64,000 nucleotides of DNA from Actinomycetes bacterium. Its GTDB lineage: Bacteria; Actinomycetota; Acidimicrobiia; Acidimicrobiales; Ilumatobacteraceae. The notes beneath the pieces are model-generated. The model was not told the DNA's origin, ran no database searches, and was given only the letters and a program-made list of their open reading frames with translations. Positions 49,326 through 58,245 of this stretch are shown here, in pieces. Numbering within the stretch: position 1 is the first letter of the stretch; each line of letters begins with the position of its first letter. Position numbers and translations under genes: made by a program. The stretch is from NCBI GenBank assembly GCA_029782355.1, contig JAKOUY010000011.1, positions 248,001 to 312,000 of the forward strand, given 5' to 3'.

Positions 49326-50288
49326 TCACGTCGAATACGGGCTGGACACCGTCACCCGGCTGGCCAGCGTCGAATCGTCGAAGCTGGTCGTCACCAGCAC
49401 GTTGGGCTTGCCGTTCTCGCCCTTGCTCGTGCACTGGTACGTGTCGTCGCGCTGCACGGCACCGTCGGCCCCGCACAGCGCCGCGGCCAGCGCCTGGGCC
49501 TTGATCCCGGCTCCGACCTCGTATCCGGTCTCCCAGCTGGGTTGCTCGACGTCGCCGAGGTTGACGATGAAGGCCGAGCCGAGCCGATAGGACCAGTCGA
49601 TCGGGGTCAACCCGCTGGCGGCCTTGATGGCGTCGAGTTGGCTGCCGGCCGCCTCGATCAGTGCCGGCGGCACCGGGGCCATCGGGGCCTCGTCGGCACT
49701 GCGGTGCTCGGTGCGCAGCGAGATCGCCGACACCGTCTCGCCGGACGCCACGGTCACCTCGTAGGTCGTGATCGGGAAGTCGGTGGTGCCGCCGCTCGCT
49801 GCCTCCCACCGCCCGAAGTAGGTGGTCCTTCCGTCGCTGTCCTTGGCGCCCTGGGAGACCTCGAAACTGGCCGGGATCTTCAAGGCGGCCACGGTCGCCT
49901 CGTAGACGGCCTTGGCGTCGGCCGGCGCCAGCGCCCAGGTGATGTCGGCCGAGTCTCGCCGCCCGCCGGCCGTGTTGATCTCGAAGATCGAGGCGCCGTC
50001 GACGATGGGGGTGAACGCCGGGGCGCCGACCGTGGCGAGAAAGGCCGGCAGGTCGGTCTGGTCGACCGCCAGGTGCTTGGCGATCTGGGCGCGCATGTCG
50101 GCGGCCAGAGGTTGGGCGGGGACCGTCACGACCGTGCCGTACGAGCCGTCCGCGGACGGAGCACCGGACCCAGGGGTCGACGCCCCGGCGGCGGTTCCCG
50201 GCGTGGTGACGGGGGTCGACGCCGCCGCGGGAGCCGCGGTGGCCAGGGTGGTGAGCAGCGCTCCGCAGAGCATCGATCGACGCAGCAT
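49326..50288 (-). CDS. Secreted protein of unknown function
   Basis: A 320-residue protein with a clear signal peptide (MLRRSMLCGALLTTLATAAP, cut near an AxA site) and a short Thr/Gly/Ser-rich linker. The mature part is a mixed alpha-beta domain (SIFEINTAGG, FPITTYEVTVASGETVSAI) with a Cys pair near the end. No family recognised. AAGGAG precedes ATG 50288. It lies between the EthD-like gene and glcE. Confidence 0.75.
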   Translation of the reverse strand: MLRRSMLCGALLTTLATAAPAAASTPVTTPGTAAGASTPGSGAPSADGSYGTVVTVPAQPLAADMRAQIAKHLAVDQTDLPAFLATVGAPAFTPIVDGASIFEINTAGGRRDSADITWALAPADAKAVYEATVAALKIPASFEVSQGAKDSDGRTTYFGRWEAASGGTTDFPITTYEVTVASGETVSAISLRTEHRSADEAPMAPVPPALIEAAGSQLDAIKAASGLTPIDWSYRLGSAFIVNLGDVEQPSWETGYEVGAGIKAQALAAALCGADGAVQRDDTYQCTSKGENGKPNVLVTTSFDDSTLASRVTVSSPYST

Positions 50289-50331
50289 GATGACTCCTTG
50301 CTGGGTTGGGGGGCGGTCGTACCGGTACCCC

Positions 50332-51258
50332 TCAGGTTCGCGCGCCAGACCCTGAATCGCCGTTTCCGTGGCTGTACCGGTGCGGGTTCAAGCGGTGCTC
50401 CGGGTCGAACCGGTGCTTGACCGCCGCAGCCAAGGCCTGATGGCGCGCCGCGTCGGGACCACCGGTCATGCCTGGCGCTGCTGCGCCATCGCCGATCCCG
50501 TCGCCGGCCACGACACCGGTGCCCACCAGGGCGACGAACGGTCGTGTGTCCGGCGGGGACGCCACCAGCTCGGCCAGTGACGCCGTCCAGCGCCGACCGG
50601 TCGGGAGCCGCATCGGCTGTTCACACGGCGCCAGGGCGAACTCGGCGGCTTGGGCGGCAACGTCGGCAGGATGGCCCTCGAGCAGGACGTCGGCGTGCTC
50701 GCCGTCCCACAGCACGCTGATGGGCCGGAACAGTCCGGCGAGCAGCGATCGCGGATCGGCGGTGGCGATGCGGAACCACGCCGAGTGAGTCGGAATCGGG
50801 CGGGTACGCAGGATGACCGATCCCAGGAATCCCAACGTGCCGCGCGCCCCGACGAACAGGCGACACAGGTCGAAGCCGCTCACGTTCTTGACCGTCGGCC
50901 CGCCGGCCATGACCACCTCGCCGGACGCCGACACGTAGTGCATCTGCAGCAGGACGTCGCGCAGCGGCCCGTAGCCCAGCAGGCGATAGTCGCTGCGGCC
51001 CACCGACAGGGCTCCGCCGACCGTCCCGCCTGCCGGCAGGTTCACCGTCTGGCCGTGCTCGGCGAGGGCCGCGACGAGGTCGTCGACCGGCGTCCCGGCG
51101 GCGCACGAGACGGTCATCTCCTCCGGTTGGATGCGCTCGATCCCCGACGGGGGGCTGACGGCGCGCACGCCGGCAACGGCGCCACCGCGGGTTCCCAGCC
51201 CGGCCACGGTCACCGGCCCGTGGTCGCCGACCTCGGCGGCGAAGGCGCTCAGATCCAC
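50332..51258 (-). CDS. glcE: Glycolate oxidase FAD-binding subunit GlcE-like
   Basis: A 308-residue FAD-binding type 4 (PCMH) protein: the N-terminal segment TVAGLGTRGGAVAG, VNLPAGGTVGGALSVG and the typical GGPTVKNVSGFDLCRLFVGARGTLG, all FAD contacts. It is shorter than GlcD, as usual for GlcE. It overlaps the glcD gene end by 10 bases, so both are made together. It starts with GTG 51258. Confidence 0.9.
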   Translation of the reverse strand: MDLSAFAAEVGDHGPVTVAGLGTRGGAVAGVRAVSPPSGIERIQPEEMTVSCAAGTPVDDLVAALAEHGQTVNLPAGGTVGGALSVGRSDYRLLGYGPLRDVLLQMHYVSASGEVVMAGGPTVKNVSGFDLCRLFVGARGTLGFLGSVILRTRPIPTHSAWFRIATADPRSLLAGLFRPISVLWDGEHADVLLEGHPADVAAQAAEFALAPCEQPMRLPTGRRWTASLAELVASPPDTRPFVALVGTGVVAGDGIGDGAAAPGMTGGPDAARHQALAAAVKHRFDPEHRLNPHRYSHGNGDSGSGART

Positions 51259-52670
51259 GCGCCCTCCGGTGCGGCGTGGATGTCACCGCAGGTGGCCGGT
51301 GAGGGCAGGACCTTGTGGGGGTTGGCCAACTCGGCGGGATCGAACGCCCGGCGCAGCTCGCGCTGCGCGGCGAGGTCGGCCGGCCCGAACATCAACGGCA
51401 TGAACTCACGCTTCTCCAAGCCGATGCCGTGCTCGCCGCTGAGCACCCCGCCCGCGGCCACCGAGACGCGCACGATCTCCTCGCCCGCGGCGTGGACCCG
51501 CTCCATCACACCGGGTTCGCGCTTGTCGAACACCAGCAACGGGTGGAGGTTGCCCTCGCCGGCGTGGAACACGTTGAGCACCAACAGCTGGTGCTGGTCG
51601 ACGATCCGGTAGATGGTGTCCAGCACGGACGGCAGTTGCGACCGCGGCACCACGGTGTCGTGCAGGTAGTAGTTGGGCTTGATCCGGGCAATCGCCCCGA
51701 ACGCCGACTTGCGGCCCTTCCACAGCAGTGCCCGCTCGGCGTCGTCGGCGGCCACCCGCACCTGGCGGGCGCCGTGTGCCCGACCGATGTCGGCCACCGC
51801 CGCGGTGTCGGCCTCGACTGCGGCGGGGAGACCGGTGAGCTCGACCAGCAGAACCGCGGCCGCATCGGTGGGCAGACCGGCGTGGACATAGGCCTCCACC
51901 GCCTCGATGCACAGGCGATCCATCATCTCCAGCGCGGCCGGGACCATGCCGGCGGCGATGATCGCGCTGACCGTCTCGGCACCGGCGTGCACCGAGGTGA
52001 AGTCCATGAGCAGCGTGCGCACCGCAGGCGGGTTCTGGCGCAGCCGGACGCAGACCCGCGTGGCCACGCCGAGCATCCCCTCGCTGCCGACGAACGCCCC
52101 GCGCAGGTCGTAGCCGTCGACCTCGTCGGCCTCACCGCCCAGCTGGACCAGCGACCCGTCGGGCAGGACGACCTCCACCGCCAGGACGTGGGCGCTGGTC
52201 ACGCCATCGGCGAGGCAGTGCGGACCACCGGCGTTGTTGGCCACGTTGCCCCCGATCGAGCAGCTCTGCTGGCTGCTCGGATCGGGGGCGAAGTGCACGC
52301 CGAGATGGGCCACCGCCCGGCTGAGGTCGAGGTTCAGCATGCCCGGCTGGACCCAGGCCCGCCGTTCCACCGGATCGACGGACAGCAGCCGGTTCATCTT
52401 GGTCATGGCGATGACCACGGCACCATCGAGCGGCGTCGCCCCGCCGGACAATCCGGTCCCCGAGCCGCGGGCCACGAAGGGGTGGGCGTGGTCGGCACAC
52501 GCCCGGACGCATGCCTGGACCTCCACCGTCGAGCCCGGGAAGACCACCGCCCCGGCCGCGCCGACGATGTTCGAGGCGTCACGGCGGTACAGATCGAGCT
52601 CGGCCGGGCCGAGGCGGACCTGGTCGCGACCGACGGCGGCGACCAGCCGCTCGACCAGCTCGGGCGTCAT
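51249..52670 (-). CDS. glcD: Glycolate/2-hydroxyacid oxidase flavoprotein subunit GlcD-like
   Basis: A 473-residue FAD-linked oxidase. The PCMH FAD domain has VARGSGTGLSGGATPLDGA and SCSIGGNVANNAGGPHCL. The C-terminal substrate domain ends with HGIGLEKREFMPLMFG. It oxidises glycolate or another 2-hydroxyacid and passes electrons through GlcE/GlcF. ATG 52670 overlaps the stop of the upstream small membrane gene by 4 bases. Confidence 0.92.
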   Translation of the reverse strand: MTPELVERLVAAVGRDQVRLGPAELDLYRRDASNIVGAAGAVVFPGSTVEVQACVRACADHAHPFVARGSGTGLSGGATPLDGAVVIAMTKMNRLLSVDPVERRAWVQPGMLNLDLSRAVAHLGVHFAPDPSSQQSCSIGGNVANNAGGPHCLADGVTSAHVLAVEVVLPDGSLVQLGGEADEVDGYDLRGAFVGSEGMLGVATRVCVRLRQNPPAVRTLLMDFTSVHAGAETVSAIIAAGMVPAALEMMDRLCIEAVEAYVHAGLPTDAAAVLLVELTGLPAAVEADTAAVADIGRAHGARQVRVAADDAERALLWKGRKSAFGAIARIKPNYYLHDTVVPRSQLPSVLDTIYRIVDQHQLLVLNVFHAGEGNLHPLLVFDKREPGVMERVHAAGEEIVRVSVAAGGVLSGEHGIGLEKREFMPLMFGPADLAAQRELRRAFDPAELANPHKVLPSPATCGDIHAAPEGAWI

Positions 52671-53011
52671 GCGCCGCGCCGGCCGAGCCCCCTGGTGCGC
52701 TCCGGCGGCTGGCGCAACAGGATCACCTTGCCGGGTTCGACGGTCCTCCCGTCGACGATCACGGTGTGCACGTCGTCCAGCTCGGCGCTGAGCGGCGTGG
52801 CCCGACCCTGGACCCGGGCGACCAGCTCACGCTCCTTGCTGCGGATCACCTCGCCGCCACGACGGACGCCTTGGCCGAGCCGTGAGCCGGCCGAGCGGGC
52901 CAGGCGGACGGGTGAGAGGCGGTCGGCGGTGGCCCGCACCCGGCGCTTCAGCGCGTTGGACCCGGCGACGCCGGTGACGGCGCCGCCGAGGAACCAGGTG
53001 ATCCGCTTCAT
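52667..53011 (-). CDS. Small protein with N-terminal membrane segment (114 aa)
   Basis: A basic 114-residue protein whose N-terminus ITWFLGGAVTGVAGSNAL could anchor it in the membrane; the rest is Arg-rich and helical. Strong GGAGG ribosome site just before ATG 53011. It heads the glcD-glcE operon through a 4-base overlap. No function recognised. The frame stays open upstream but runs antisense to the MFS gene, so the ATG start is preferred. Confidence 0.65.
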   Translation of the reverse strand: MKRITWFLGGAVTGVAGSNALKRRVRATADRLSPVRLARSAGSRLGQGVRRGGEVIRSKERELVARVQGRATPLSAELDDVHTVIVDGRTVEPGKVILLRQPPERTRGLGRRGA

Positions 53012-53119
53012 CTCCACCTCCCGAGCCGTCCACCAGACAGCGGATCGTGCACCCCGACGACGGTAGCCGCAGCGCCCACCGCGACCACGGCATTCGACGG
53101 GCCGCACCGCCGGCCTGGG

Positions 53120-53125
53120 TAGCGT
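53120..53125 (+). promoter_or_regulatory. -10 element TAGCGT of the second MFS exporter
   Basis: TAGCGT ends 9 bases before ATG 53135. Confidence 0.4.
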
Positions 53126-53134
53126 GAGGCCTTC

Positions 53135-54721
53135 ATGACGACGACGACGGACGACCCGGCCAGCGACCCGCACCACACCTACGGCATCGATCCGCTCGTG
53201 TACCACCGGCGCAAGGAGATCCTGGCGGTCCTGTGCCTGAGCCTGGTGATCATCGTCATGGCGGTGTCCTCGCTGAACGTGGCCATCCCCTCGATCGTCG
53301 AGGGTCTCACCGCCTCGTCCACCGAGACGTTGTGGATCATCGAGGCCTACGCCCTGGTCTTCGCCGGCCTGCTGCTGCCGGCCGGAGCGATCGGGGACCG
53401 CATCGGGCGCAAGCGGACGCTGATGACCGGGTTGGTCATCTTCGCCGGCATGGCCCTGGTGGCCGGCCTGAGCAGCGGGGCGAGCCAGCTGATCACCGCC
53501 CGGGCGATCATGGGTCTCGGGGCGGCGTTGATCATGCCGTCGACCCTGTCGATCGTCACCAACGTGTTCCCCCCGCACGAGCGCGGCAAGGCCATCGCCA
53601 CCTGGGCCGGGTTCGCCGGGGCCGGCGGGGCCCTCGGACCACTGCTCAGCGGGCTGATCCTCAAGGCGTTCGGCCGCGACCACTGGGGAACGGTCTTCTA
53701 CATCAACATCCCGCTGACCCTGGTGCTGCTGGCGCTGGTGTGGCGGCTGGTCCCCGACAGCAAGGACCCATCCGGGCACCCGCTGGATCCGCTCGGGTCG
53801 GTGATCTCGATCGTCGCCCTCGGCACGCTGGTGTTCGCCATCATCGAAGCGCCCCGGTGGGGCTGGACGGCCACCAGCATCCTCGCCTGCTTCGCCGTCG
53901 CCCTGGTGGCCGCGGTGGCGTTCGTGCTGGTCGAGCGGCGCGTCGCCCATCCGATGCTCGATCCCGAGCTGTTCCGCTATCGCGGCTTCTCGATGGGCAC
54001 GCTGACGATCACGATCGCCTTCTTCTGCATGTTCGGGCTGTACCTGCTGATCGCCATGTACCTGCAGTTCGCCCAGGGCCACTCCCCGCTGGACAGCGCC
54101 GTGCGCACCCTGCCGGCGGCGGTGACGATGGTCATCGTCGCCCCTCGCAGCCCGCTCGTGGCTCGCCGCCTGGGGATGAAGAACCTGATCCGGCTCGGGT
54201 TCACCCTGGTGTCGATCGGCCTCGGGCTGATGGCCACCCTGCAGATCGACACCGCCTACTGGCGGTTCTTCGTCGCCCTGGTGGTCATGTCCGCCGGCAT
54301 GGCGATGTCGATGGCGCCCACCACGGCCAGCATCATCGCCTCGCTCCCCCTGGCCAAGGCCGGCGTCGGGTCGGCGGTCAACGACGTCAGCCGCGAGGTC
54401 GGCGGCGCCGTCGGCATCGCCGTGCTCGGCTCCCTGCTGGCCGACCGCTACGCGGTGCACATGCGCGACGCGCTCGGGCCCGCCGCGACCCAGCTGCCGG
54501 CACCGGCACGCAAGGCGGCCTTCGACTCCATCCAGGGCGCCTTCGCCGTGGCCGACAAGGCCCCCGCCGGCGCCGGCGCACTGCGCCAGGCAGCTCGCGA
54601 CTCCTTCGTCCGCGCCGTGCACCTGCCGATCTGGGTGGCGGCCGGCACGGCCTTCGTGGCCATGCTGGTGATCTCGACGAACATCCCCAACACCCCACCC
54701 ATGGGGGAGGCCCACGGCTGA
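53135..54721 (+). CDS. MFS drug exporter, DHA2 (EmrB/QacA-type) family
   Basis: A 528-residue transporter with about 14 helices. LNVAIPSIVEGL in helix 1 and GAIGDRIGRKRTLM in the loop after helix 2 are DHA2 motifs. A loop of about 45 residues before the last helix is unusually long and Ala-rich. It probably exports a lipophilic compound. It is the second DHA2 member in this window; the two differ in length and termini. It is convergent with rarA, 22 bases apart. Confidence 0.88.
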   Translation: MTTTTDDPASDPHHTYGIDPLVYHRRKEILAVLCLSLVIIVMAVSSLNVAIPSIVEGLTASSTETLWIIEAYALVFAGLLLPAGAIGDRIGRKRTLMTGLVIFAGMALVAGLSSGASQLITARAIMGLGAALIMPSTLSIVTNVFPPHERGKAIATWAGFAGAGGALGPLLSGLILKAFGRDHWGTVFYINIPLTLVLLALVWRLVPDSKDPSGHPLDPLGSVISIVALGTLVFAIIEAPRWGWTATSILACFAVALVAAVAFVLVERRVAHPMLDPELFRYRGFSMGTLTITIAFFCMFGLYLLIAMYLQFAQGHSPLDSAVRTLPAAVTMVIVAPRSPLVARRLGMKNLIRLGFTLVSIGLGLMATLQIDTAYWRFFVALVVMSAGMAMSMAPTTASIIASLPLAKAGVGSAVNDVSREVGGAVGIAVLGSLLADRYAVHMRDALGPAATQLPAPARKAAFDSIQGAFAVADKAPAGAGALRQAARDSFVRAVHLPIWVAAGTAFVAMLVISTNIPNTPPMGEAHG

Positions 54722-54743
54722 CCCGACGCGGCGACTCGGACGG

Positions 54744-56018
54744 TCAGCGGCGCCCGGCCTGGCGTCGGGCCACCTCGGCCTCGGCGCCGTGGGTGCCGGG
54801 CTCGTAGAAGCGCCGATCGCCGAGCTCCTCGGGCAGGTAGCGCTGGTCCACCCAGCCGCGCCGGTCGTCGTGCGGGTACTGGTACCCGGTGCCATGGCCG
54901 AGCGGCGCGGCGCCCTGGTAGTGGGCGTCACGGAGGTGGGCGGGCACCTCCCCCACCGCACCGTTGCGGACCGCCTCCCGGGCGTCCCAGATGGCCACGG
55001 CCGACCGGTTGCTCTTCGGCGCCGCCGCCAGGTGGATCGCCGCCTGGGCCAGGTTGAGCTGGGCCTCGGGCAGCCCGACGTGCTCCACTGCCTGAGCTGC
55101 GGCCACGGCCACCAACAGTGCCTGGGGATCGGCTTGGCCGACGTCCTCGCTGGCGAAGATGACCATCCGGCGGGCGATGAACCGGGCATCCTCCCCGGCC
55201 TCCAGCATGCGCGCCAGGTAGTAGACCGCGGCATCCGGGTCGCTGCCGCGCATCGACTTGATGAACGCGCTGATCACGTCGTAGTGATCGTCGCGCCCGT
55301 AGCGCAGGGCACTGGTGCCGAGTGCGGCCTCGACGTGGTCGAGCTCGACCGGCTGCGGCCGGGCCAGGGCGCAGGCCACCTCCAGGGCGGTCAGGACCTG
55401 CCGACCGTCGCCGCCGGCACGCTCCACCAGGTGGGCCACGGCCTCCGGTCGGGCCGTCATCCCCTCGGCCGCCAGACCGCGTTCGATCAGCGTCTCGATG
55501 GCCGGTCTGGACAGCGGCTCCAGGCGGAACAGCGTGCTGCGGCTGCGCAGCGGCGGGTTGACCTCGAAGAACGGGTTCTCCGTGGTGGCCCCGATGAGCG
55601 TCAGCGTGCCGTCCTCCACCGCCGGAAGCAGGGCGTCCTGCTGCGCCTTGGAGAACCGGTGGATCTCGTCGAGGAACAGGATCGTCCCCCGCCCGTGCTC
55701 ACCGAGGCGCTGGCGGGCCCGCTCGATCACCTCGCGGACGTCCTTGACCCCGGCGTTGACCGCGCTGAGCTGTTCGAACGCCCGCCGGGTGGATCCGGCC
55801 ACCGCCAGGGCCAGCGTGGTCTTGCCGGTCCCCGGCGGACCCCAGAAGATCGCCGAGGTCAGCCGGTCCTGCTCGACCAGGCGGCGCAGCGGGCGACCCG
55901 GGCCGACCAGATGGTCCTGGCCGACGACGTCGTCGATGGTCCGTGGCCGCAGCCGGGCGGCCAGCGGTGCCTGACCGCGCAGCCGCTCCTCGGCGGCCGC
56001 ACTGAACAGGTCAGTCAT
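54744..56018 (-). CDS. rarA: Replication-associated recombination protein A (RarA/MgsA)
   Basis: A 424-residue AAA+ ATPase with clamp-loader-like build. Walker A is GPPGTGKTT with Lys66 and Walker B is ILFLDEIHRFSKAQQD. TLIGATTENPFFEVNPPLRSR is the sensor 1 region. The C-terminal half is the MgsA tetramerisation domain (SDPDAAVYYLARMLEAGED). It acts at stalled replication forks. It overlaps the nudix gene by 8 bases. Confidence 0.95.
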   Translation of the reverse strand: MTDLFSAAAEERLRGQAPLAARLRPRTIDDVVGQDHLVGPGRPLRRLVEQDRLTSAIFWGPPGTGKTTLALAVAGSTRRAFEQLSAVNAGVKDVREVIERARQRLGEHGRGTILFLDEIHRFSKAQQDALLPAVEDGTLTLIGATTENPFFEVNPPLRSRSTLFRLEPLSRPAIETLIERGLAAEGMTARPEAVAHLVERAGGDGRQVLTALEVACALARPQPVELDHVEAALGTSALRYGRDDHYDVISAFIKSMRGSDPDAAVYYLARMLEAGEDARFIARRMVIFASEDVGQADPQALLVAVAAAQAVEHVGLPEAQLNLAQAAIHLAAAPKSNRSAVAIWDAREAVRNGAVGEVPAHLRDAHYQGAAPLGHGTGYQYPHDDRRGWVDQRYLPEELGDRRFYEPGTHGAEAEVARRQAGRR

Positions 56019-56499
56019 CCGCCCGACGGTAGTGCTCGAGGACCTGCTCGTAGGCTGCCCGGCGCATCGGCGCGACCTGCTCCACCAGCCAGACCGGCTC
56101 GACCCACCGCCAATCGGCGAACTCGTCGTCGTCGGGGCGGGGCTCGGTGGCCGGGTCGAGCAACTCGACGAAGAACCAGCGGTGCACCTGGCCGATGATC
56201 CGTCCGCCGTTGGTCCTGCCCCGCCCGGAGCGCTGCTTGAGCGCCTTGATGTCCTCCGGCCACTCGTAGGCCGTCCACTCGGGGTGCTCGCCGACGATCA
56301 CCACCTGGCTGGCGCGGAGTCCTGTTTCCTCGGCCAGCTCACGGAACGCCGCCTGGGTGGGCGTCTCGTCGTCCTCGATCCCACCCTGGGGAAGCTGCCA
56401 TTGTCCGGGGTTGTCACGCCGCTCGAAGGCCAGGATCCGTCCGTCGTCCCGGCGACCGACGACGATCACCACGCCGGCCCGGAACAGGACCTTGGCCAT
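56011..56499 (-). CDS. NUDIX hydrolase (dinucleoside-polyphosphate/RNA pyrophosphohydrolase-like)
   Basis: A 162-residue NUDIX protein. The box GGIEDDETPTQAAFRELAEE holds the metal-binding REXXEE, and the flanking QWQLPQGGIED resembles RppH/Ap4A hydrolases. It may cut Np4N or RNA 5'-triphosphate ends. It sits 6 bases after the aspS stop codon and overlaps rarA. Confidence 0.88.
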   Translation of the reverse strand: MAKVLFRAGVVIVVGRRDDGRILAFERRDNPGQWQLPQGGIEDDETPTQAAFRELAEETGLRASQVVIVGEHPEWTAYEWPEDIKALKQRSGRGRTNGGRIIGQVHRWFFVELLDPATEPRPDDDEFADWRWVEPVWLVEQVAPMRRAAYEQVLEHYRRADD

Positions 56500-56505
56500 C
56501 GGTGC

Positions 56506-58245
56506 TCAGGCCTTGGCCGGAAGGGTGCGGATGCCCAGCTCGTCGAGTTGCTTGGCGGCCACCGGCGTCGGGGCGTTGGTCATCGGGTCGCTGCCGGACT
56601 GGGTCTTCGGGAAGGCGATCACCTCACGGATGTTCTCCTCACCGGCCAGGATGGCCACCAGCCGGTCGACGCCGAAGGCGAACCCGCCGTGCGGCGGGGC
56701 GCCATAGCGGAACGGGTTGAGGAAGAACCCGAACTTGCGGTTGGCCTCCTCGTCGCTGATGCCGAGCAGGTTGAAGATCCGGGCCTGCAGCTCGGGCTGG
56801 TGGATCCGGATCGAGCCGGACCCGAGCTCCCACCCGTTCAGCACCAGGTCGTAGGCCTGGCTGCGCACGGCCAGTGGGTCGGTCTCGAGCAGGTTGACGT
56901 CGTCGGGGTGGGGCTGGGTGAAGGGGTGATGGCCGGGCTTCGGCCGGCCGCTGGCCTCGTCGACGCCGACGAACAGCGGAAAGTCGACGACCCACAGGTA
57001 GCGCCACGGACCCTCGTGCACCGGTGGCCGACCGAGGTCGTTGCGCAGGGTGCCGAGCACCTCGCACGTCCTCGCCCACTGGTCGGCGACGATCAGCACC
57101 AGATCACCCGGCTGGACCTCCAGGCGCTGGCGCACGGCGTCCTGCTCGGCGGCGGAGAGGAACTTGGCCACGGGCGAGTCGAATCCGTCGACCGTGGCCT
57201 TCAGCCACACCAGGCCCTTGGCCCCCATCGACTTGGCCTTGTCGGTCAACCCGTCGAGCTTGTTGCGCCCGAACTCCTCGGCGCGGCCGGGCACGCGGAT
57301 GCCCTTGATCGCCGGCGCACCGGCGAAGGCCTTGAACTCGGTGGCGGCGAAGGCGTCGGTCAGATCGACGAGCTCCATGCCGAAGCGCAGATCGGGCTTG
57401 TCCACCCCGAAGCGGTTCATCGCCTCCTGCCAGGTGATCGTGACGATCTCGCTCGGTTCGTGGCCGGCGGCGCGCGCCGCGGCCATGACCGCCGCGCCGA
57501 TGGCCTGATGCACGTCGGCCTGGGTGGCGAAGCTCATCTCGGCGTCGAGCTGGATGAATTCGTACTGGCGGTCGGCGCGCAGGTCCTCGTCGCGCAGGCA
57601 GCGGGCCATCTGGTAGTAGCGATCGATGCCGGCCACCATGAGCAGCTGCTTGAACAGTTGCGGGCTCTGCGGCAGGGCGTAGAAGCTGCCCTGCTGCTGG
57701 CGGCTGGGGACGATGAACTCGCGTGCACCCTCCGGCGTGCTGGGCACCAGCATCGGCGTTTCGACCTCGACGAACCCCTGGTCCTGCATGGCCTGGCGGA
57801 TCGCCGCGTTGCAGGCGGCGCGCACCCGAAGGTTGCGCTGCATCCGCTCGCGACGGATGTCCAGGTAGCGATACTGCAGGCGGGTGGTCTCGGCCACCTG
57901 GTCGGCCCGCTCGTTGATCGGGAACGGCGGTGGTTCTGCGGCGTTGAGGATCTCGACCGTGCACTGCTGCAGCTCGATCGCGCCGGTGGGGATCTTGGCG
58001 TTGACGTTCTCCACCGGGCGCGGCGTGACCACCCCGGTCACCCGGATCACGTACTCGGGTCGGACGTCGACCCGGTTGTCGACGACGCACTGGGTGACTC
58101 CCGTGTGGTCGCGCACGTCGACGAAGGCGAGGTGCTCGCCGTGCTCCCGGCGGGTTGCCACCCAGCCGCACAGGGTGACGGTCTGCCCGGCGTCGGCGGC
58201 GCGCAGGTCGCCGCATTGATGGGTGCGCATGGACGTGGCTGTCAT
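56506..58245 (-). CDS. aspS: Aspartate--tRNA ligase
   Basis: A 579-residue class II synthetase of the bacterial type: an N-terminal OB-fold anticodon domain (TVTLCGWVATRREHGEHLAFVDVRD), the catalytic core (FVEVETPMLVPSTPEGAREF; PQSPQLFKQLLMV), a GAD-type insertion, and motif 3 GGFAFGVDRLVAIL. It charges tRNA-Asp, or also tRNA-Asn if no AsnS is encoded elsewhere. It overlaps the hisS stop codon by 4 bases. Confidence 0.96.
   Translation of the reverse strand: MTATSMRTHQCGDLRAADAGQTVTLCGWVATRREHGEHLAFVDVRDHTGVTQCVVDNRVDVRPEYVIRVTGVVTPRPVENVNAKIPTGAIELQQCTVEILNAAEPPPFPINERADQVAETTRLQYRYLDIRRERMQRNLRVRAACNAAIRQAMQDQGFVEVETPMLVPSTPEGAREFIVPSRQQQGSFYALPQSPQLFKQLLMVAGIDRYYQMARCLRDEDLRADRQYEFIQLDAEMSFATQADVHQAIGAAVMAAARAAGHEPSEIVTITWQEAMNRFGVDKPDLRFGMELVDLTDAFAATEFKAFAGAPAIKGIRVPGRAEEFGRNKLDGLTDKAKSMGAKGLVWLKATVDGFDSPVAKFLSAAEQDAVRQRLEVQPGDLVLIVADQWARTCEVLGTLRNDLGRPPVHEGPWRYLWVVDFPLFVGVDEASGRPKPGHHPFTQPHPDDVNLLETDPLAVRSQAYDLVLNGWELGSGSIRIHQPELQARIFNLLGISDEEANRKFGFFLNPFRYGAPPHGGFAFGVDRLVAILAGEENIREVIAFPKTQSGSDPMTNAPTPVAAKQLDELGIRTLPAKA

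Noticed and set aside
53012-55234. Minus-strand frame extension upstream of the 114-aa gene
   Set aside because: It lies antisense to the MFS exporter and part of rarA in another frame; the ATG at 53011 with GGAGG is the likely start.
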